Shown here: positions 38,175-46,946 of the stretch, in pieces
Layout of the letters: each line of letters starts with the position of its first letter
How positions within the stretch are numbered: the stretch's first letter is position 1
Source: Gloeocapsa sp. DLM2.Bin57
GTDB lineage: Bacteria; Cyanobacteriota; Cyanobacteriia; Cyanobacteriales; Gloeocapsaceae
Assembly: GCA_007693955.1 (NCBI GenBank)
Contig: RECR01000065.1
Location: 1-64,000 of the forward strand
DNA: 64,000 bases
Direction of reading: 5' to 3'
The notes under the pieces: model-generated
Seen by the model: the letters and a program-made list of their open reading frames with translations, nothing else
The model's database searches: none
What the model was told of the DNA's origin: nothing
Translations under genes and position numbers: made by a program

Positions 38175-39452
38175 TTAACTAAAGAAAATACTCGACCAAA
38201 AACAAGCGGATAATAACCCTGCCAAATCCGCGAGAAGTCCAGCGATAATAGCATGACGCATATTAATAATCCCAACGCTACCAAAATAAACGGCTAAGAC
38301 ATAAAAAGTAGTTTCAGTGCTACCCATCATTACTGAAGCCACAAAAGCAGGGTAAGAATCGGGTGATTGCTCTAATAACTCTGTCATCACTCCTAAAGCT
38401 CCACTACCAGAAAGAGGGCGAATCAAAGCCATAGGTAAGGTTTCAGGAGGCATATTAATTAGGTTAGTATAAGGATCAAGTAGATTAATCAAGATATCCA
38501 TAGCCCCAGAAGCGCGAAACATGGCGATCGCCACTAAAATAGCAACCAAAAAAGGAATAATGCTAATAGCTACCTCAAAGCCTTGTTTAGCGCCTTCGGT
38601 AACTGCTTCATAGACTTTAACCCCTTTAGCCACACCATAAGCAATGATTAAGAGTATTAGTGCAGGAATCAGCAAATGAGAGAGAATATCGGTTTCTAAC
38701 CAATTTTGACGACCTAAATTAAAGATAACCGCTATTAAAAAAGCAATCACAAACAACCAAGCGCAAATTCTACCAACTCTACTAGGAGAAGAGAGGAGAT
38801 GTTGATAATTATTATCTAGATAATAAGCTTCAGAGGAGATAGAATCTTGGATAGGAGAGACTTGACTATTCCAAGTCAAAGAGAAACAAACTACAATAGC
38901 GACTATAGTTGATATAAGAGTAGATAATAGAGTAGGTAACCAAATAGCCGCGGGATTAGTAGCATTAGTTGCAGCTCTTATCCCAATTACCGTTAAAGGA
39001 AATAAAGTCAAACTAGAAGTATTAATCGCCAAAAACAGACACATAGCATTAGTAGCTACTCCAGGAGTCGGATTAAGTTTATTTAATTCCAACATGGTTT
39101 TAATACCTAAAGGAGTAGCCGCGTTACCCAACCCCAAGAAATTAGCAGCAAAATTAAGGGTAATTGCACCCATAGCGGGATGATTGGGGGGAACATCGGG
39201 AAATAAGTGGAGCATGATGGGTTTAAGCAACTTAGCGATCGTGTACATTAACCCACCTGCTTCTAAGACTCTGACTAAACCTAGCCACAGAGCCATCACA
39301 CCGATTAAATTAATAGCTAGAGTAACAGCATTTTTAGCTGCTTCAAAACTAGCCTCAGTTACTTCAGCAAGGCGATCGCCACCTGCACCTACTATAATAG
39401 CTATAACCAGGAAAGCAACAAAGATAGTATTAATAGCGCTAGTTTTAGGCAT
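38175..39452 (-). CDS. Fused SpmA/SpmB-type nucleoside-recognition (Gate domain) membrane protein
   Basis: 425 aa with about ten hydrophobic segments. The N-terminal half carries ALWLGLVRVLEAGGLM and GAITLNFAANFLGLGNAATPLGIKTM, typical of SpmA. The C-terminal half carries PFLVAILVAIAMFRASGAMDIL and MMGSTETTFYVLAVYFGSVGI, typical of SpmB. In spore formers these are separate spore-maturation proteins; the fused form occurs in many Gram-negative bacteria. Transport substrate unknown. Only three bases downstream of the DUF7219-like gene. Confidence 0.9.
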   Translation of the reverse strand: MPKTSAINTIFVAFLVIAIIVGAGGDRLAEVTEASFEAAKNAVTLAINLIGVMALWLGLVRVLEAGGLMYTIAKLLKPIMLHLFPDVPPNHPAMGAITLNFAANFLGLGNAATPLGIKTMLELNKLNPTPGVATNAMCLFLAINTSSLTLFPLTVIGIRAATNATNPAAIWLPTLLSTLISTIVAIVVCFSLTWNSQVSPIQDSISSEAYYLDNNYQHLLSSPSRVGRICAWLFVIAFLIAVIFNLGRQNWLETDILSHLLIPALILLIIAYGVAKGVKVYEAVTEGAKQGFEVAISIIPFLVAILVAIAMFRASGAMDILINLLDPYTNLINMPPETLPMALIRPLSGSGALGVMTELLEQSPDSYPAFVASVMMGSTETTFYVLAVYFGSVGIINMRHAIIAGLLADLAGLLSACFWSSIFFS

Positions 39453-39455
39453 TAG

Positions 39456-39713
39456 TTACTCTTGAGTGTCAGGTGAATCATTGTTAATATTCAATTCTTT
39501 TTTACTTTGTTTAAGCTTTTTCCAGAGTTGCTTAATTTCGTGATAAGCTTCATTAGTAGATATTTTCCCATTGGTTTCTAGATTACAGATAAAGACTACC
39601 TTTTGGGCAAATTCTTGTAAATTAGCGTTAAAAACTAAATTTTCAGGGGAGAAACCCCCTCTATAGTTAGCTTTAGGATAGAGAAAATTTTTTTTAGCGA
39701 AGTTATCAGTCAT
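39456..39713 (-). CDS. Small conserved cyanobacterial protein, copy 2 (probably DUF7219)
   Basis: 85 aa, paralogue of the gene at 12654-12896: both share NFLYP, ENL.(F/L)NANLQEFAQKV, FIC.LE.NGKIS and a C-terminal lysine-rich helix. Differences are spread along the sequence, so the duplication is old. Here it is immediately upstream of the SpmA/SpmB fusion on the same strand and diverges from purC with 26 bases between starts. Confidence 0.8.
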   Translation of the reverse strand: MTDNFAKKNFLYPKANYRGGFSPENLVFNANLQEFAQKVVFICNLETNGKISTNEAYHEIKQLWKKLKQSKKELNINNDSPDTQE

Positions 39714-39739
39714 AATCTCTCCTTTTTTTTATAATTACT

Positions 39740-40462
39740 ATGTCACAATTAGAGAAACTTTACGAAGGCAAAGCCAAAATAATTTATCGTACTACTGAAC
39801 CAGAAGTACTCTTAACTTATTTTAAAGACGATGCAACAGCGTTTAACGCTCAAAAGCGAGGTACAATCAAAGGGAAAGGGGAAGTAAACTGTACCGTATC
39901 AGCGACTATTTTTAAATGGTTAGAATCTCAAGGAATACCCACCCATTACCTCGAACAAACAAAACCAAATGAAATGCGCGTCAAAGGGGTTAAAATTATT
40001 CCTTTAGAGGTGGTGGTGAGAAACATTGCCGCTGGTAGTTTATGTCGTGAGACTGGTTTAGCACTCGGTAGGATCTTACCCCAACCCCTAGTAGAATTCT
40101 ACCTCAAAAACGACGAGTTGGGAGACCCGTTATTAACGAGCGATCGCTTAGCTTTACTAGAAATGGTTACTAGTGAAGAATTAGAGACAATTAAGCAAAT
40201 GGCGCTCAAAATTAACTTAGCTTTACAAGAATTTTTTGATAGTTGTGAGATTACCCTAGTAGATTTTAAACTAGAGTTTGGTTTTGATGGTAATAAACAG
40301 ATTATTCTAGCCGATGAGATTAGCCCTGATACTTGCAGACTCTGGGATCAAAACGAAAGCGATCCCCAAGCTAGAGTTTTAGACAAAGATAGATTCCGAC
40401 AAGATCTAGGAGCGATCGAAGCGGCTTATCAAAAAGTGAAAACTAGAGTAATTAACCATTAG
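39740..40462 (+). CDS. purC: SAICAR synthase
   Basis: Phosphoribosylaminoimidazole-succinocarboxamide synthase of purine synthesis, 240 aa. Signatures: LYEGKAKIIYRT at the start, FKDDATAFN, PLEVVVRNIAAGS near 90 and LADEISPDTCRLWD near 205. Cytoplasmic. It is followed, 29 bases on, by the Omp85 gene, an order conserved in many cyanobacteria. Confidence 0.97.
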   Translation: MSQLEKLYEGKAKIIYRTTEPEVLLTYFKDDATAFNAQKRGTIKGKGEVNCTVSATIFKWLESQGIPTHYLEQTKPNEMRVKGVKIIPLEVVVRNIAAGSLCRETGLALGRILPQPLVEFYLKNDELGDPLLTSDRLALLEMVTSEELETIKQMALKINLALQEFFDSCEITLVDFKLEFGFDGNKQIILADEISPDTCRLWDQNESDPQARVLDKDRFRQDLGAIEAAYQKVKTRVINH

Positions 40463-40491
40463 ACTAATTTAAATTAACCTATTTTTGGTGT

Positions 40492-42561
40492 GTGGAAGTG
40501 CCTAAAAACCATTTTTTTCTGTTATTTTTTGCAGTTAGTCTCAGTACAAGCCTATTGACGCAACCAAGTGAAGGGAAAACAATATTAGAGTTAACCAAAC
40601 CAGGAAAAACTCTCATAGCCCAGAATACCACACTTGAGCCTGAGATATCCCTAATTAAACCAGAAAAAACCCTGATAGCCCAAATACCTAGACCAGAAGC
40701 TGATAGTATAACCCTAAACAAACCTGGCAGAAAAGCTTTAATAGCACAAGGAACTACACCTCAAGCAGAGCCAAGAGTATTAGTAGGTGAAGTTAACGTA
40801 GTGGGGGTAGATGGAGAACTAGAAACCTTAATCTACAATACCATTCAAACGCGACCAGGAAGAACTACTACTCGTTCACAGGTTCAAGAAGATATTAACG
40901 CTATTTATGTAACAGGGTTTTTCTCTGAAGTAGAAGTAGATGTCGAAGATACCCCCTTGGGTGTAAGGTTAACCTTTATAGTAGAAGCTAACCCCATTTT
41001 AAGCAAAGTTGCCATTGAAACCGTTCCTTTTGCTGAAGAAGATCGAGCTTTACCAGATAGTTTAGTCGAAGAGATTTTCTCTCCCCAATACGGTAGAATC
41101 CTCAATCTCAGAGAGTTACAAGAAGGAATTATTAGAATTAACGAATGGTACTCAGAAAATGGTTATGATTTAGCCCAGGTAGTAGGATCACCCCAAATCT
41201 CACCAGACGGGGTAGTTACCCTGATTATAGCCGAAGGGGTAGTAGAAGATATTCAGGTTAAATTTTTTGACGCAGAAAATGAACCAGTAGAGGGAAAAAC
41301 TAGAGATTTTATTATTACCCGAGAGATTGAACTAAAACCAGGTAATGTTTTTAACCGTAATATAGCTCAAAGAGATTTACAAAGGGTATTTGGGTTAGGA
41401 TTATTTGAAGATATTCGTTTATCCTTTAGTCCAGGAAGTGATCCTAGTCAGGTCATAGTTAACGTAGAAGTAGTAGAAGGTAGAACAGGTTCAATCGCAG
41501 CAGGTGCGGGGATTAGTTCAGCGAGTGGTTTATTTGGAACGATCAGTTTTCAACAACGTAACCTAGGAGGAAACAACCAAACTATAGGAGCAGAAATTCA
41601 GGTAGGGCAAAGAGAGTTATTATTCGATGTAAGTTTTACCGATCCTTGGATCGCTACTACCGATGATCGAACTTCTTATACCGTTAATCTGTTCCGACGT
41701 CGGTCGATTTCTCTAGTTTATGATGGTGATAATAGTGCGATTAGAACCGCCAATGGAGATGATCGCCCTAGAATAGTGAGAACAGGGGGAGGGATTAACT
41801 TTTCCCGACCTCTGACCGAAACCCCTTACGAACGTCCTGTATGGGTATTATCTACAGGGATACAATACGAAAACGTGCGCATTGAAAATGCAGATGGGGA
41901 TCTTTCTCCTCGCGCGCGTAAACAGGATAATTCCATTAATTTGGCTTTCAGCGATCGCGGTGTGGATGATTTAATTCTGTTACGCTTTAGTGCTACTCAA
42001 GACTTACGCAATAATCCTATTCAACCCACGAGTGGTTCTATTTTTAGGGTAGGGATGGAACAAAGTGTACCGGTTGGTTCAGGAAATATTCTCTTAAATA
42101 GAGTTAGGGCTAGTTATAGTTATTTTATTCCTGTTAAGTTCCTTAATTTTGAGTTTATGAGAGATAAACCTCAAGCTTTGGCGTTTAACGTCCAGGGAGG
42201 GACGGTACTTGGGGATTTACCACCTTATGAAGCTTTTGTCTTAGGAGGTAGTAACTCGGTTAGAGGTTATGCTGAAGGTGAGGTAGGTAGTGGAAAAAGT
42301 TATTTGCAAGCTACAATAGAGTATCGTTTTCCCGTTTATGCGATCGTCGGAGGTGCAATATTTTTTGATGCAGGTACAGATTTAGGGACTGCTAGCGGTG
42401 TACCAGGGAATCCTTCTGCAATTAGAGATTTACCTGGAAGTGGTTTCGGTTATGGGTTGGGAATTCGGATTCAATCCCCTTTAGGTCCAATTAGAATAGA
42501 TTACGGTATTAACAATGAAGGAGATGGTCGCATACACTTTGGTATCGGGGAGAGATTCTAA
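40492..42561 (+). CDS. bamA: Outer membrane assembly factor BamA/Omp85
   Basis: Inserts beta-barrel proteins into the outer membrane. 689 aa, GTG start: signal peptide (residues 1-25, [15 protein letters not shown]), a Gln/Pro/Lys linker, three POTRA domains (about 100-320, beginning [12 protein letters not shown]) and a 16-strand barrel (about 330-689), with the conserved VRGY motif ([11 protein letters not shown]) and a C-terminal Phe. The cyanobacterial form with three POTRAs fits. The linker (about 30-95) holds three imperfect copies of [11 protein letters not shown]. Upstream of lpxC, one base apart. Confidence 0.95.
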   Translation: MEVPKNHFFLLFFAVSLSTSLLTQPSEGKTILELTKPGKTLIAQNTTLEPEISLIKPEKTLIAQIPRPEADSITLNKPGRKALIAQGTTPQAEPRVLVGEVNVVGVDGELETLIYNTIQTRPGRTTTRSQVQEDINAIYVTGFFSEVEVDVEDTPLGVRLTFIVEANPILSKVAIETVPFAEEDRALPDSLVEEIFSPQYGRILNLRELQEGIIRINEWYSENGYDLAQVVGSPQISPDGVVTLIIAEGVVEDIQVKFFDAENEPVEGKTRDFIITREIELKPGNVFNRNIAQRDLQRVFGLGLFEDIRLSFSPGSDPSQVIVNVEVVEGRTGSIAAGAGISSASGLFGTISFQQRNLGGNNQTIGAEIQVGQRELLFDVSFTDPWIATTDDRTSYTVNLFRRRSISLVYDGDNSAIRTANGDDRPRIVRTGGGINFSRPLTETPYERPVWVLSTGIQYENVRIENADGDLSPRARKQDNSINLAFSDRGVDDLILLRFSATQDLRNNPIQPTSGSIFRVGMEQSVPVGSGNILLNRVRASYSYFIPVKFLNFEFMRDKPQALAFNVQGGTVLGDLPPYEAFVLGGSNSVRGYAEGEVGSGKSYLQATIEYRFPVYAIVGGAIFFDAGTDLGTASGVPGNPSAIRDLPGSGFGYGLGIRIQSPLGPIRIDYGINNEGDGRIHFGIGERF

Positions 42562-42562
42562 A

Positions 42563-43381
42563 ATGCAATATACTCTCAAAGATAGTTTTACCCTAACAGG
42601 AATCGGGTTACATTCAGGGGTAGAAACTATAGTTACTCTCCAACCTAGTCATCAAGCAACAGGACGCTATTTCCAGCGTATAGACTTACCAGGAACAGCA
42701 GAAATACCCGCGGTAGTGCAAAATGTCCAACAAACCCAACTATCTACAGAATTAGGGGTAGGAGAAGCTAGGGTAAGAACAGTAGAACATCTCTTAGCTG
42801 CTTTAGTAGCCACGGGAGTAGATCACGTCTGTATCACTATTAATGGACCAGAAGTACCTTTATTAGATGGTTCAGCTAAAATCTGGGTAGAAGCAATTAA
42901 CAAAGTAGGATTGACTGAGATAGAGAATTCTAGTCTAATCACTCCTGTAATTACAGAACCGATTTGGCGACATCAGGGGGATGCTTTTGTAGCTGCTATA
43001 CCCTCTAGTTATACCTGTTTTAGTTACGGGATTGATTTTCCTACCTCAGCGATAGGGAATCAATGGTATAGCTGGAATCCTCAAGGGGAAAGTTTCAGCG
43101 AGGCGATCGCCCCTGCGCGCACTTTTGCTTTAGCTAGTCAAATCCTCTCTTTACAACAAGCGGGTTTAATCAAAGGTGGGAGTTTAGAAAACGCTTTGGT
43201 TTGTGATCAAAAACAATGGCTTAATCCTCCTTTACGATTTACGAATGAACCAGTTAGACATAAAATTTTAGATTTAGTAGGGGATCTTAGTTTATTAGGA
43301 ACTATTCCTGTTGCTCATTATCTGGCTTATAAAGCTAGTCATCAATTACACGTTCAGTTAGCCCAAGCTATTAAGGAGTAA
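42563..43381 (+). CDS. lpxC: UDP-3-O-acyl-N-acetylglucosamine deacetylase
   Basis: First committed step of lipid A synthesis; a zinc enzyme. 272 aa. Visible: GIGLHSG near residue 14, TVEHLLAAL near 75 with the zinc His, [12 protein letters not shown] near 97 and [11 protein letters not shown] near 233 with the other zinc ligands. A longer frame open from 42515 would overlap the bamA end; the ATG at 42563, one base after the bamA stop, begins the conserved [15 protein letters not shown], so I use it. Confidence 0.95.
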   Translation: MQYTLKDSFTLTGIGLHSGVETIVTLQPSHQATGRYFQRIDLPGTAEIPAVVQNVQQTQLSTELGVGEARVRTVEHLLAALVATGVDHVCITINGPEVPLLDGSAKIWVEAINKVGLTEIENSSLITPVITEPIWRHQGDAFVAAIPSSYTCFSYGIDFPTSAIGNQWYSWNPQGESFSEAIAPARTFALASQILSLQQAGLIKGGSLENALVCDQKQWLNPPLRFTNEPVRHKILDLVGDLSLLGTIPVAHYLAYKASHQLHVQLAQAIKE

Positions 43382-43383
43382 AT

Positions 43384-43848
43384 GTGTCAGAAAATACCAT
43401 TGTGCCAGCAAATCAAACTGTATTTACCGTAGAAGAAATCCAACGAATCTTACCCCATCGTTATCCTTTTGCTTTAGTCGATCGCATTCTTGAATATGTA
43501 CCAGGTCAAAAAGCGGTAGGACTGAAAAATGTTACTTTTAATGAAGAATATTTTCAAGGACATATACCAGGAAGACCTCTAATGCCTGGAGTATTAATGG
43601 TTGAAGCTATGGCACAAGTGGGGGGAGTAGTTTTAACCAAAATGCCAGGAATGGAGGGTAAATTCTTTGTTTTTGCGGGTATTGAAAAAGTGCGTTTTCG
43701 TCGTCCTGTTGTACCTGGAGATCAGTTAATCATGACGGTAGAATTATTGAGTTTTAAAAGAAATCGTATTGCTAAAATGCAAGGAGAAGGTACAGTAGAT
43801 GGTCAACTGACCGTTCATGGTGAGATGTTATTTTCCTTGCTTGATTAG
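43384..43848 (+). CDS. fabZ: 3-hydroxyacyl-ACP dehydratase FabZ
   Basis: Dehydrates 3-hydroxyacyl-ACP in fatty acid elongation and regulates supply between membrane lipid and lipid A. Hot-dog fold, 154 aa, with the catalytic His in [12 protein letters not shown], the helix [26 protein letters not shown] with the catalytic Glu, and [14 protein letters not shown] start, two bases after lpxC; the ATG overlapping it is out of frame. Confidence 0.96.
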   Translation: MSENTIVPANQTVFTVEEIQRILPHRYPFALVDRILEYVPGQKAVGLKNVTFNEEYFQGHIPGRPLMPGVLMVEAMAQVGGVVLTKMPGMEGKFFVFAGIEKVRFRRPVVPGDQLIMTVELLSFKRNRIAKMQGEGTVDGQLTVHGEMLFSLLD

Positions 43849-43862
43849 TTGGAGAGATTCTC

Positions 43863-44657
43863 TTGAATAAACTAATTCATCCTACAGCGGTTATCCATCC
43901 TCAAGCTGAAATAGATCCCAGTGTTGAGATTGGTCCTTATACAGTGATTGAAGATAAGGTTAAAATTGGTGCGAATACTAGTATTGGTGCTCATGTAATT
44001 ATATCTGGACCTACGGAAATTGGCTCAGGAAATCGTATTTTTCCAGGAGCTGCTATTGGTTTAGAGCCTCAAGATTTAAAATATCGTGGGGGGGAATCTC
44101 GGGTAAAAATTGGGGATAATAATACTATTCGTGAATACGTGACGATTAATCGGGCTACCGCAGAGGGGGAAGTTACCGAGATTGGTAATCATAATCTCTT
44201 AATGGCTTATGTTCACGTTGCCCATAATTGTAACTTAGCAGATGGGATTGTTATTGCTAATAGTGTGGCTTTAGCTGGTCATGTGGTGATTGAGTCTAAA
44301 GCTGTAATTGGAGGTGTTTTGGGTATTCATCAATTTGTACATATTGGTACTATGGCTATGTTGGGGGGTATGAGTAGAATCGATCGCGATGTTCCTCCCT
44401 ATATGTTGGTAGAAGGAAACCCCGCTTTGGTAAGAACCCTGAATTTAGTTGGTCTTAAACGTAGTGGGGTGAGTCCTGAAGGTATTAAATCACTGAAACA
44501 GGCTTTTTCTTTACTATATCGTAAGGGTGACAGTTTTACTCAAGCTTTGGCAAACTTACCAACTCTCGGGGATGATTCCTGTCTAGAACATTTATATCAG
44601 TTTTTACTAAAATCAACTACTGAACAAGGGCGCAGAGGTCCTATTCCTGGACGTTAG
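43863..44657 (+). CDS. lpxA: UDP-N-acetylglucosamine acyltransferase
   Basis: Transfers 3-hydroxyacyl to UDP-GlcNAc, first acylation of lipid A. 264 aa left-handed beta helix built of hexapeptide repeats (IHPTAVIHPQAEIDPSVEIG, and so on), with the catalytic His in YVHVAHNC and the GVLGIHQFVHIG turn near 160. C-terminal helices follow. Start is TTG, with GGAGA upstream. Between fabZ and lpxB, as in the usual order. Confidence 0.95.
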   Translation: MNKLIHPTAVIHPQAEIDPSVEIGPYTVIEDKVKIGANTSIGAHVIISGPTEIGSGNRIFPGAAIGLEPQDLKYRGGESRVKIGDNNTIREYVTINRATAEGEVTEIGNHNLLMAYVHVAHNCNLADGIVIANSVALAGHVVIESKAVIGGVLGIHQFVHIGTMAMLGGMSRIDRDVPPYMLVEGNPALVRTLNLVGLKRSGVSPEGIKSLKQAFSLLYRKGDSFTQALANLPTLGDDSCLEHLYQFLLKSTTEQGRRGPIPGR

Positions 44658-44660
44658 ATC

Positions 44661-45821
44661 ATGCGTATTTTTATTAGTACTGGAGAAGTTTCGGGAGATT
44701 TACAGGGCGCTATGTTGGTAGCTGCTTTGTTTCGTCAAGCTAAACTAGCTAATCTCAATCTAGAAATTGTGGCTTTAGGTGGAGAACAAATGGTGCAACA
44801 GGGTGCTAAGTTAATTGAGAATACTAGCGCTATTGGTTCGGTGGGTATTGTAGAGTCTCTACCTCTAGTCTTACCGACTTGGCGGGTACAACGTCAAGCT
44901 AAGGCTTATCTTAACTCTCATCCTCCTGATTTAGTGGTTTTAATCGATTATCTCGGTCCTAATTTAGCTATAGGTCGTTATCTTCGTCAAAAATATCCCC
45001 ACGTTCCTATTATTTATTATATCGCTCCTCAAGCTTGGGTCTGGTCTCCTAATAACGCTGATACTAAGGAAATAGCTAAAATTACTGATCATCTCTTGGC
45101 AATTTTTCCTGAAGAAGCTCGTTTTTTCTCCGCTCAAGGTGTTAGGGTAACCTGGGTAGGTCATCCTCTCTTGGATCGTTTGGCTGATTCACCTTCTCGG
45201 GAAATGGCGCGCCAAAATTTGGGTATCGACGCACAAACAACGGTTATTACTCTGTTTCCTGCTTCTCGTCAACAGGAAATTAAGTATGTTTTACCTGTGA
45301 TGTTTGCTGCGGCTAAAGTTATCCAAGATAGGTTGTCTCAACCTCTAGAGTATCTGATTCCTCTATCTTTACCTAAGTATGCTGCTGCTATTGCAGAAGC
45401 GATCGCAACTTATGGATTAAAAGCGAGAATTATTAGAGAAAGTTCTCTGACGGCGATCGCAGCTGCTGATTTGGCGATTACTAAATCCGGTACGGTTAAT
45501 TTAGAGATTGCTTTACTTAATGTACCTCAAGTAGTCTTGTATCGGGTTAATCCTCTGACTATGTGGGTAGCTCGTAATTTATTGAAGTTCTCTATTCCTT
45601 TTATGTCTCCTCCTAATTTAGTAATGAATCGCGCTATTGTGCCAGAATTATTGCAGGAAGAGGCTAGTTGTGAAGGTATCGTCACAGAAGCTCTGGCAAT
45701 TTTGACTAATTCAGCTAAAATTAACCAAATTAAAGCGGATTATCAAGTTATGGCGACTAGTTTGGGAGAGGTAGGAGTGTGCGATCGCGCAGCTGTAGCT
45801 ATCCTAAATATGCTAACTTAG
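44661..45821 (+). CDS. lpxB: Lipid-A-disaccharide synthase
   Basis: Glycosyltransferase family 19 enzyme that joins UDP-diacylglucosamine and lipid X. 386 aa. Visible: STGEVSGDLQGAML at the start, ALGGEQM, IDYLGPNL, YYIAPQAWVW and the nucleotide-binding TKSGTVNLEIALLNVPQVVLYR near 275. Last gene of the lpx block, spaced three bases from lpxA. Confidence 0.95.
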   Translation: MRIFISTGEVSGDLQGAMLVAALFRQAKLANLNLEIVALGGEQMVQQGAKLIENTSAIGSVGIVESLPLVLPTWRVQRQAKAYLNSHPPDLVVLIDYLGPNLAIGRYLRQKYPHVPIIYYIAPQAWVWSPNNADTKEIAKITDHLLAIFPEEARFFSAQGVRVTWVGHPLLDRLADSPSREMARQNLGIDAQTTVITLFPASRQQEIKYVLPVMFAAAKVIQDRLSQPLEYLIPLSLPKYAAAIAEAIATYGLKARIIRESSLTAIAAADLAITKSGTVNLEIALLNVPQVVLYRVNPLTMWVARNLLKFSIPFMSPPNLVMNRAIVPELLQEEASCEGIVTEALAILTNSAKINQIKADYQVMATSLGEVGVCDRAAVAILNMLT

Positions 45822-45837
45822 GTTCTAATCTAGTAGC

Positions 45838-45895
45838 CCAGGGAAGAGGGAAATGCGCGAATGCGCGAATAAGGCAAGAGATGTAATAGTTAATT
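45838..45895 (+). repeat. Degenerate dispersed intergenic repeat, copy B
   Basis: AGGGAAATGCGCGAATGCGCGAATAA, with a direct repeat of ATGCGCGA, resembles the blocks found near 37600, 49030 and 59190. It lies between lpxB and the TRAP genes. Confidence 0.5.
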
Positions 45896-45988
45896 AACTC
45901 CTCCCTAGGAACTCTTGATCTGGGTTTGACAACCTGAAAATGTACTAACATTAACCTGTATTGATATTTTACTGTGTGAGGAGAAATT

Positions 45989-46945
45989 ATGTTGAAAAAA
46001 TCACTGTGGTTAGGTGTTGTGGGGGCGATCGCCGCTGTTATCCCTGGTTATCAAAGTCTCGCTCAAGAATTCTACACTATTGGGACAGGTGGAGTAACTG
46101 GGGTATATTATCCAGTGGGTGGCGCTACGGCTAAAATTGTTAATGATGCTCAAGTAGGTTTACGCTTAACGGTTGAATCTACAGGAGGTTCGGTATTTAA
46201 CGTTGAAGCGATTAATGCTCAAGAATTAGATCTAGCGGTAGCACAGTCTGATGTAGTCTATCAAGCTTATAATGGTCAGGAAGCTTTTGAGGGCAATCCT
46301 GTAATAAAATTGCGCACAGTTATAGGACTTCATCCCGAGCCAATGCACCTAGTCTGTAATCGTAGCGCAGGAGTCAATAGCTTTCGCGATATAGCAGGAA
46401 AAAAAGTCAATCTCGGTAATCCAGGTTCAGGTCAATTAAATACCGTCCAAGCTATGTTAACAGTCTTTGGCATGAGTGAACAAGATGTCCAAGCAGAGTA
46501 TCTCAGAGCTGCTGAAGCACCAGATTACCTTAGAGATGGTCGAATTGATTGTTTTTTCTACGTAGTAGGTATTGGTGCAGCTGCGATTCAAGATATCACT
46601 ACTACGGCTGATGTTAATCTAGTAGAGTTAAATGATCCCGAATTACAAGAATTAATCGAACAATATCCCTATTATAGTTATGCCACAGTTCCCGCGGGAA
46701 CTTATCAAGGACAAGATCAGGATTTAACCCTCTTTGGTGTCAAAGCTTTATTCGTTACTAGTACTGATGTACCTGATGAGGATGTTTATAAAATCGTTAA
46801 AGCTATCCTCGATAACCTGGAGACTTTTCAAGCTACCCATCCTGCTTTAGCTAATCTCACTCCAGAAGACTTTATCCAAGGGATTGGCGCCCCCCTTCAT
46901 CCTGGTGCTATTAAGGCTTACCAAGAGGCGGGATTGTTAGAATAG
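45989..46945 (+). CDS. TAXI family TRAP transporter solute-binding protein
   Basis: 318 aa periplasmic binding protein with a signal peptide (MLKKSLWLGVVGAIAAVIPGY...AQ). The mature N-terminus FYTIGTGGVTGVYYPVGGATAK is the TAXI hallmark, followed by GGSVFNVEAINAQELDLAVAQSD and a type-II periplasmic-binding fold. The ligand is unknown; glutamate-like acids are typical. GAGGAG eight bases before ATG and a TTGACA upstream suggest a promoter of its own. One-base gap to the permease. Confidence 0.93.
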   Translation: MLKKSLWLGVVGAIAAVIPGYQSLAQEFYTIGTGGVTGVYYPVGGATAKIVNDAQVGLRLTVESTGGSVFNVEAINAQELDLAVAQSDVVYQAYNGQEAFEGNPVIKLRTVIGLHPEPMHLVCNRSAGVNSFRDIAGKKVNLGNPGSGQLNTVQAMLTVFGMSEQDVQAEYLRAAEAPDYLRDGRIDCFFYVVGIGAAAIQDITTTADVNLVELNDPELQELIEQYPYYSYATVPAGTYQGQDQDLTLFGVKALFVTSTDVPDEDVYKIVKAILDNLETFQATHPALANLTPEDFIQGIGAPLHPGAIKAYQEAGLLE

Positions 46946-46946
46946 C

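Noticed and set aside
42515-42562. Longer N-terminus for lpxC
   Set aside because: It would overlap bamA in another frame, and the conserved LpxC start begins at the ATG at 42563.
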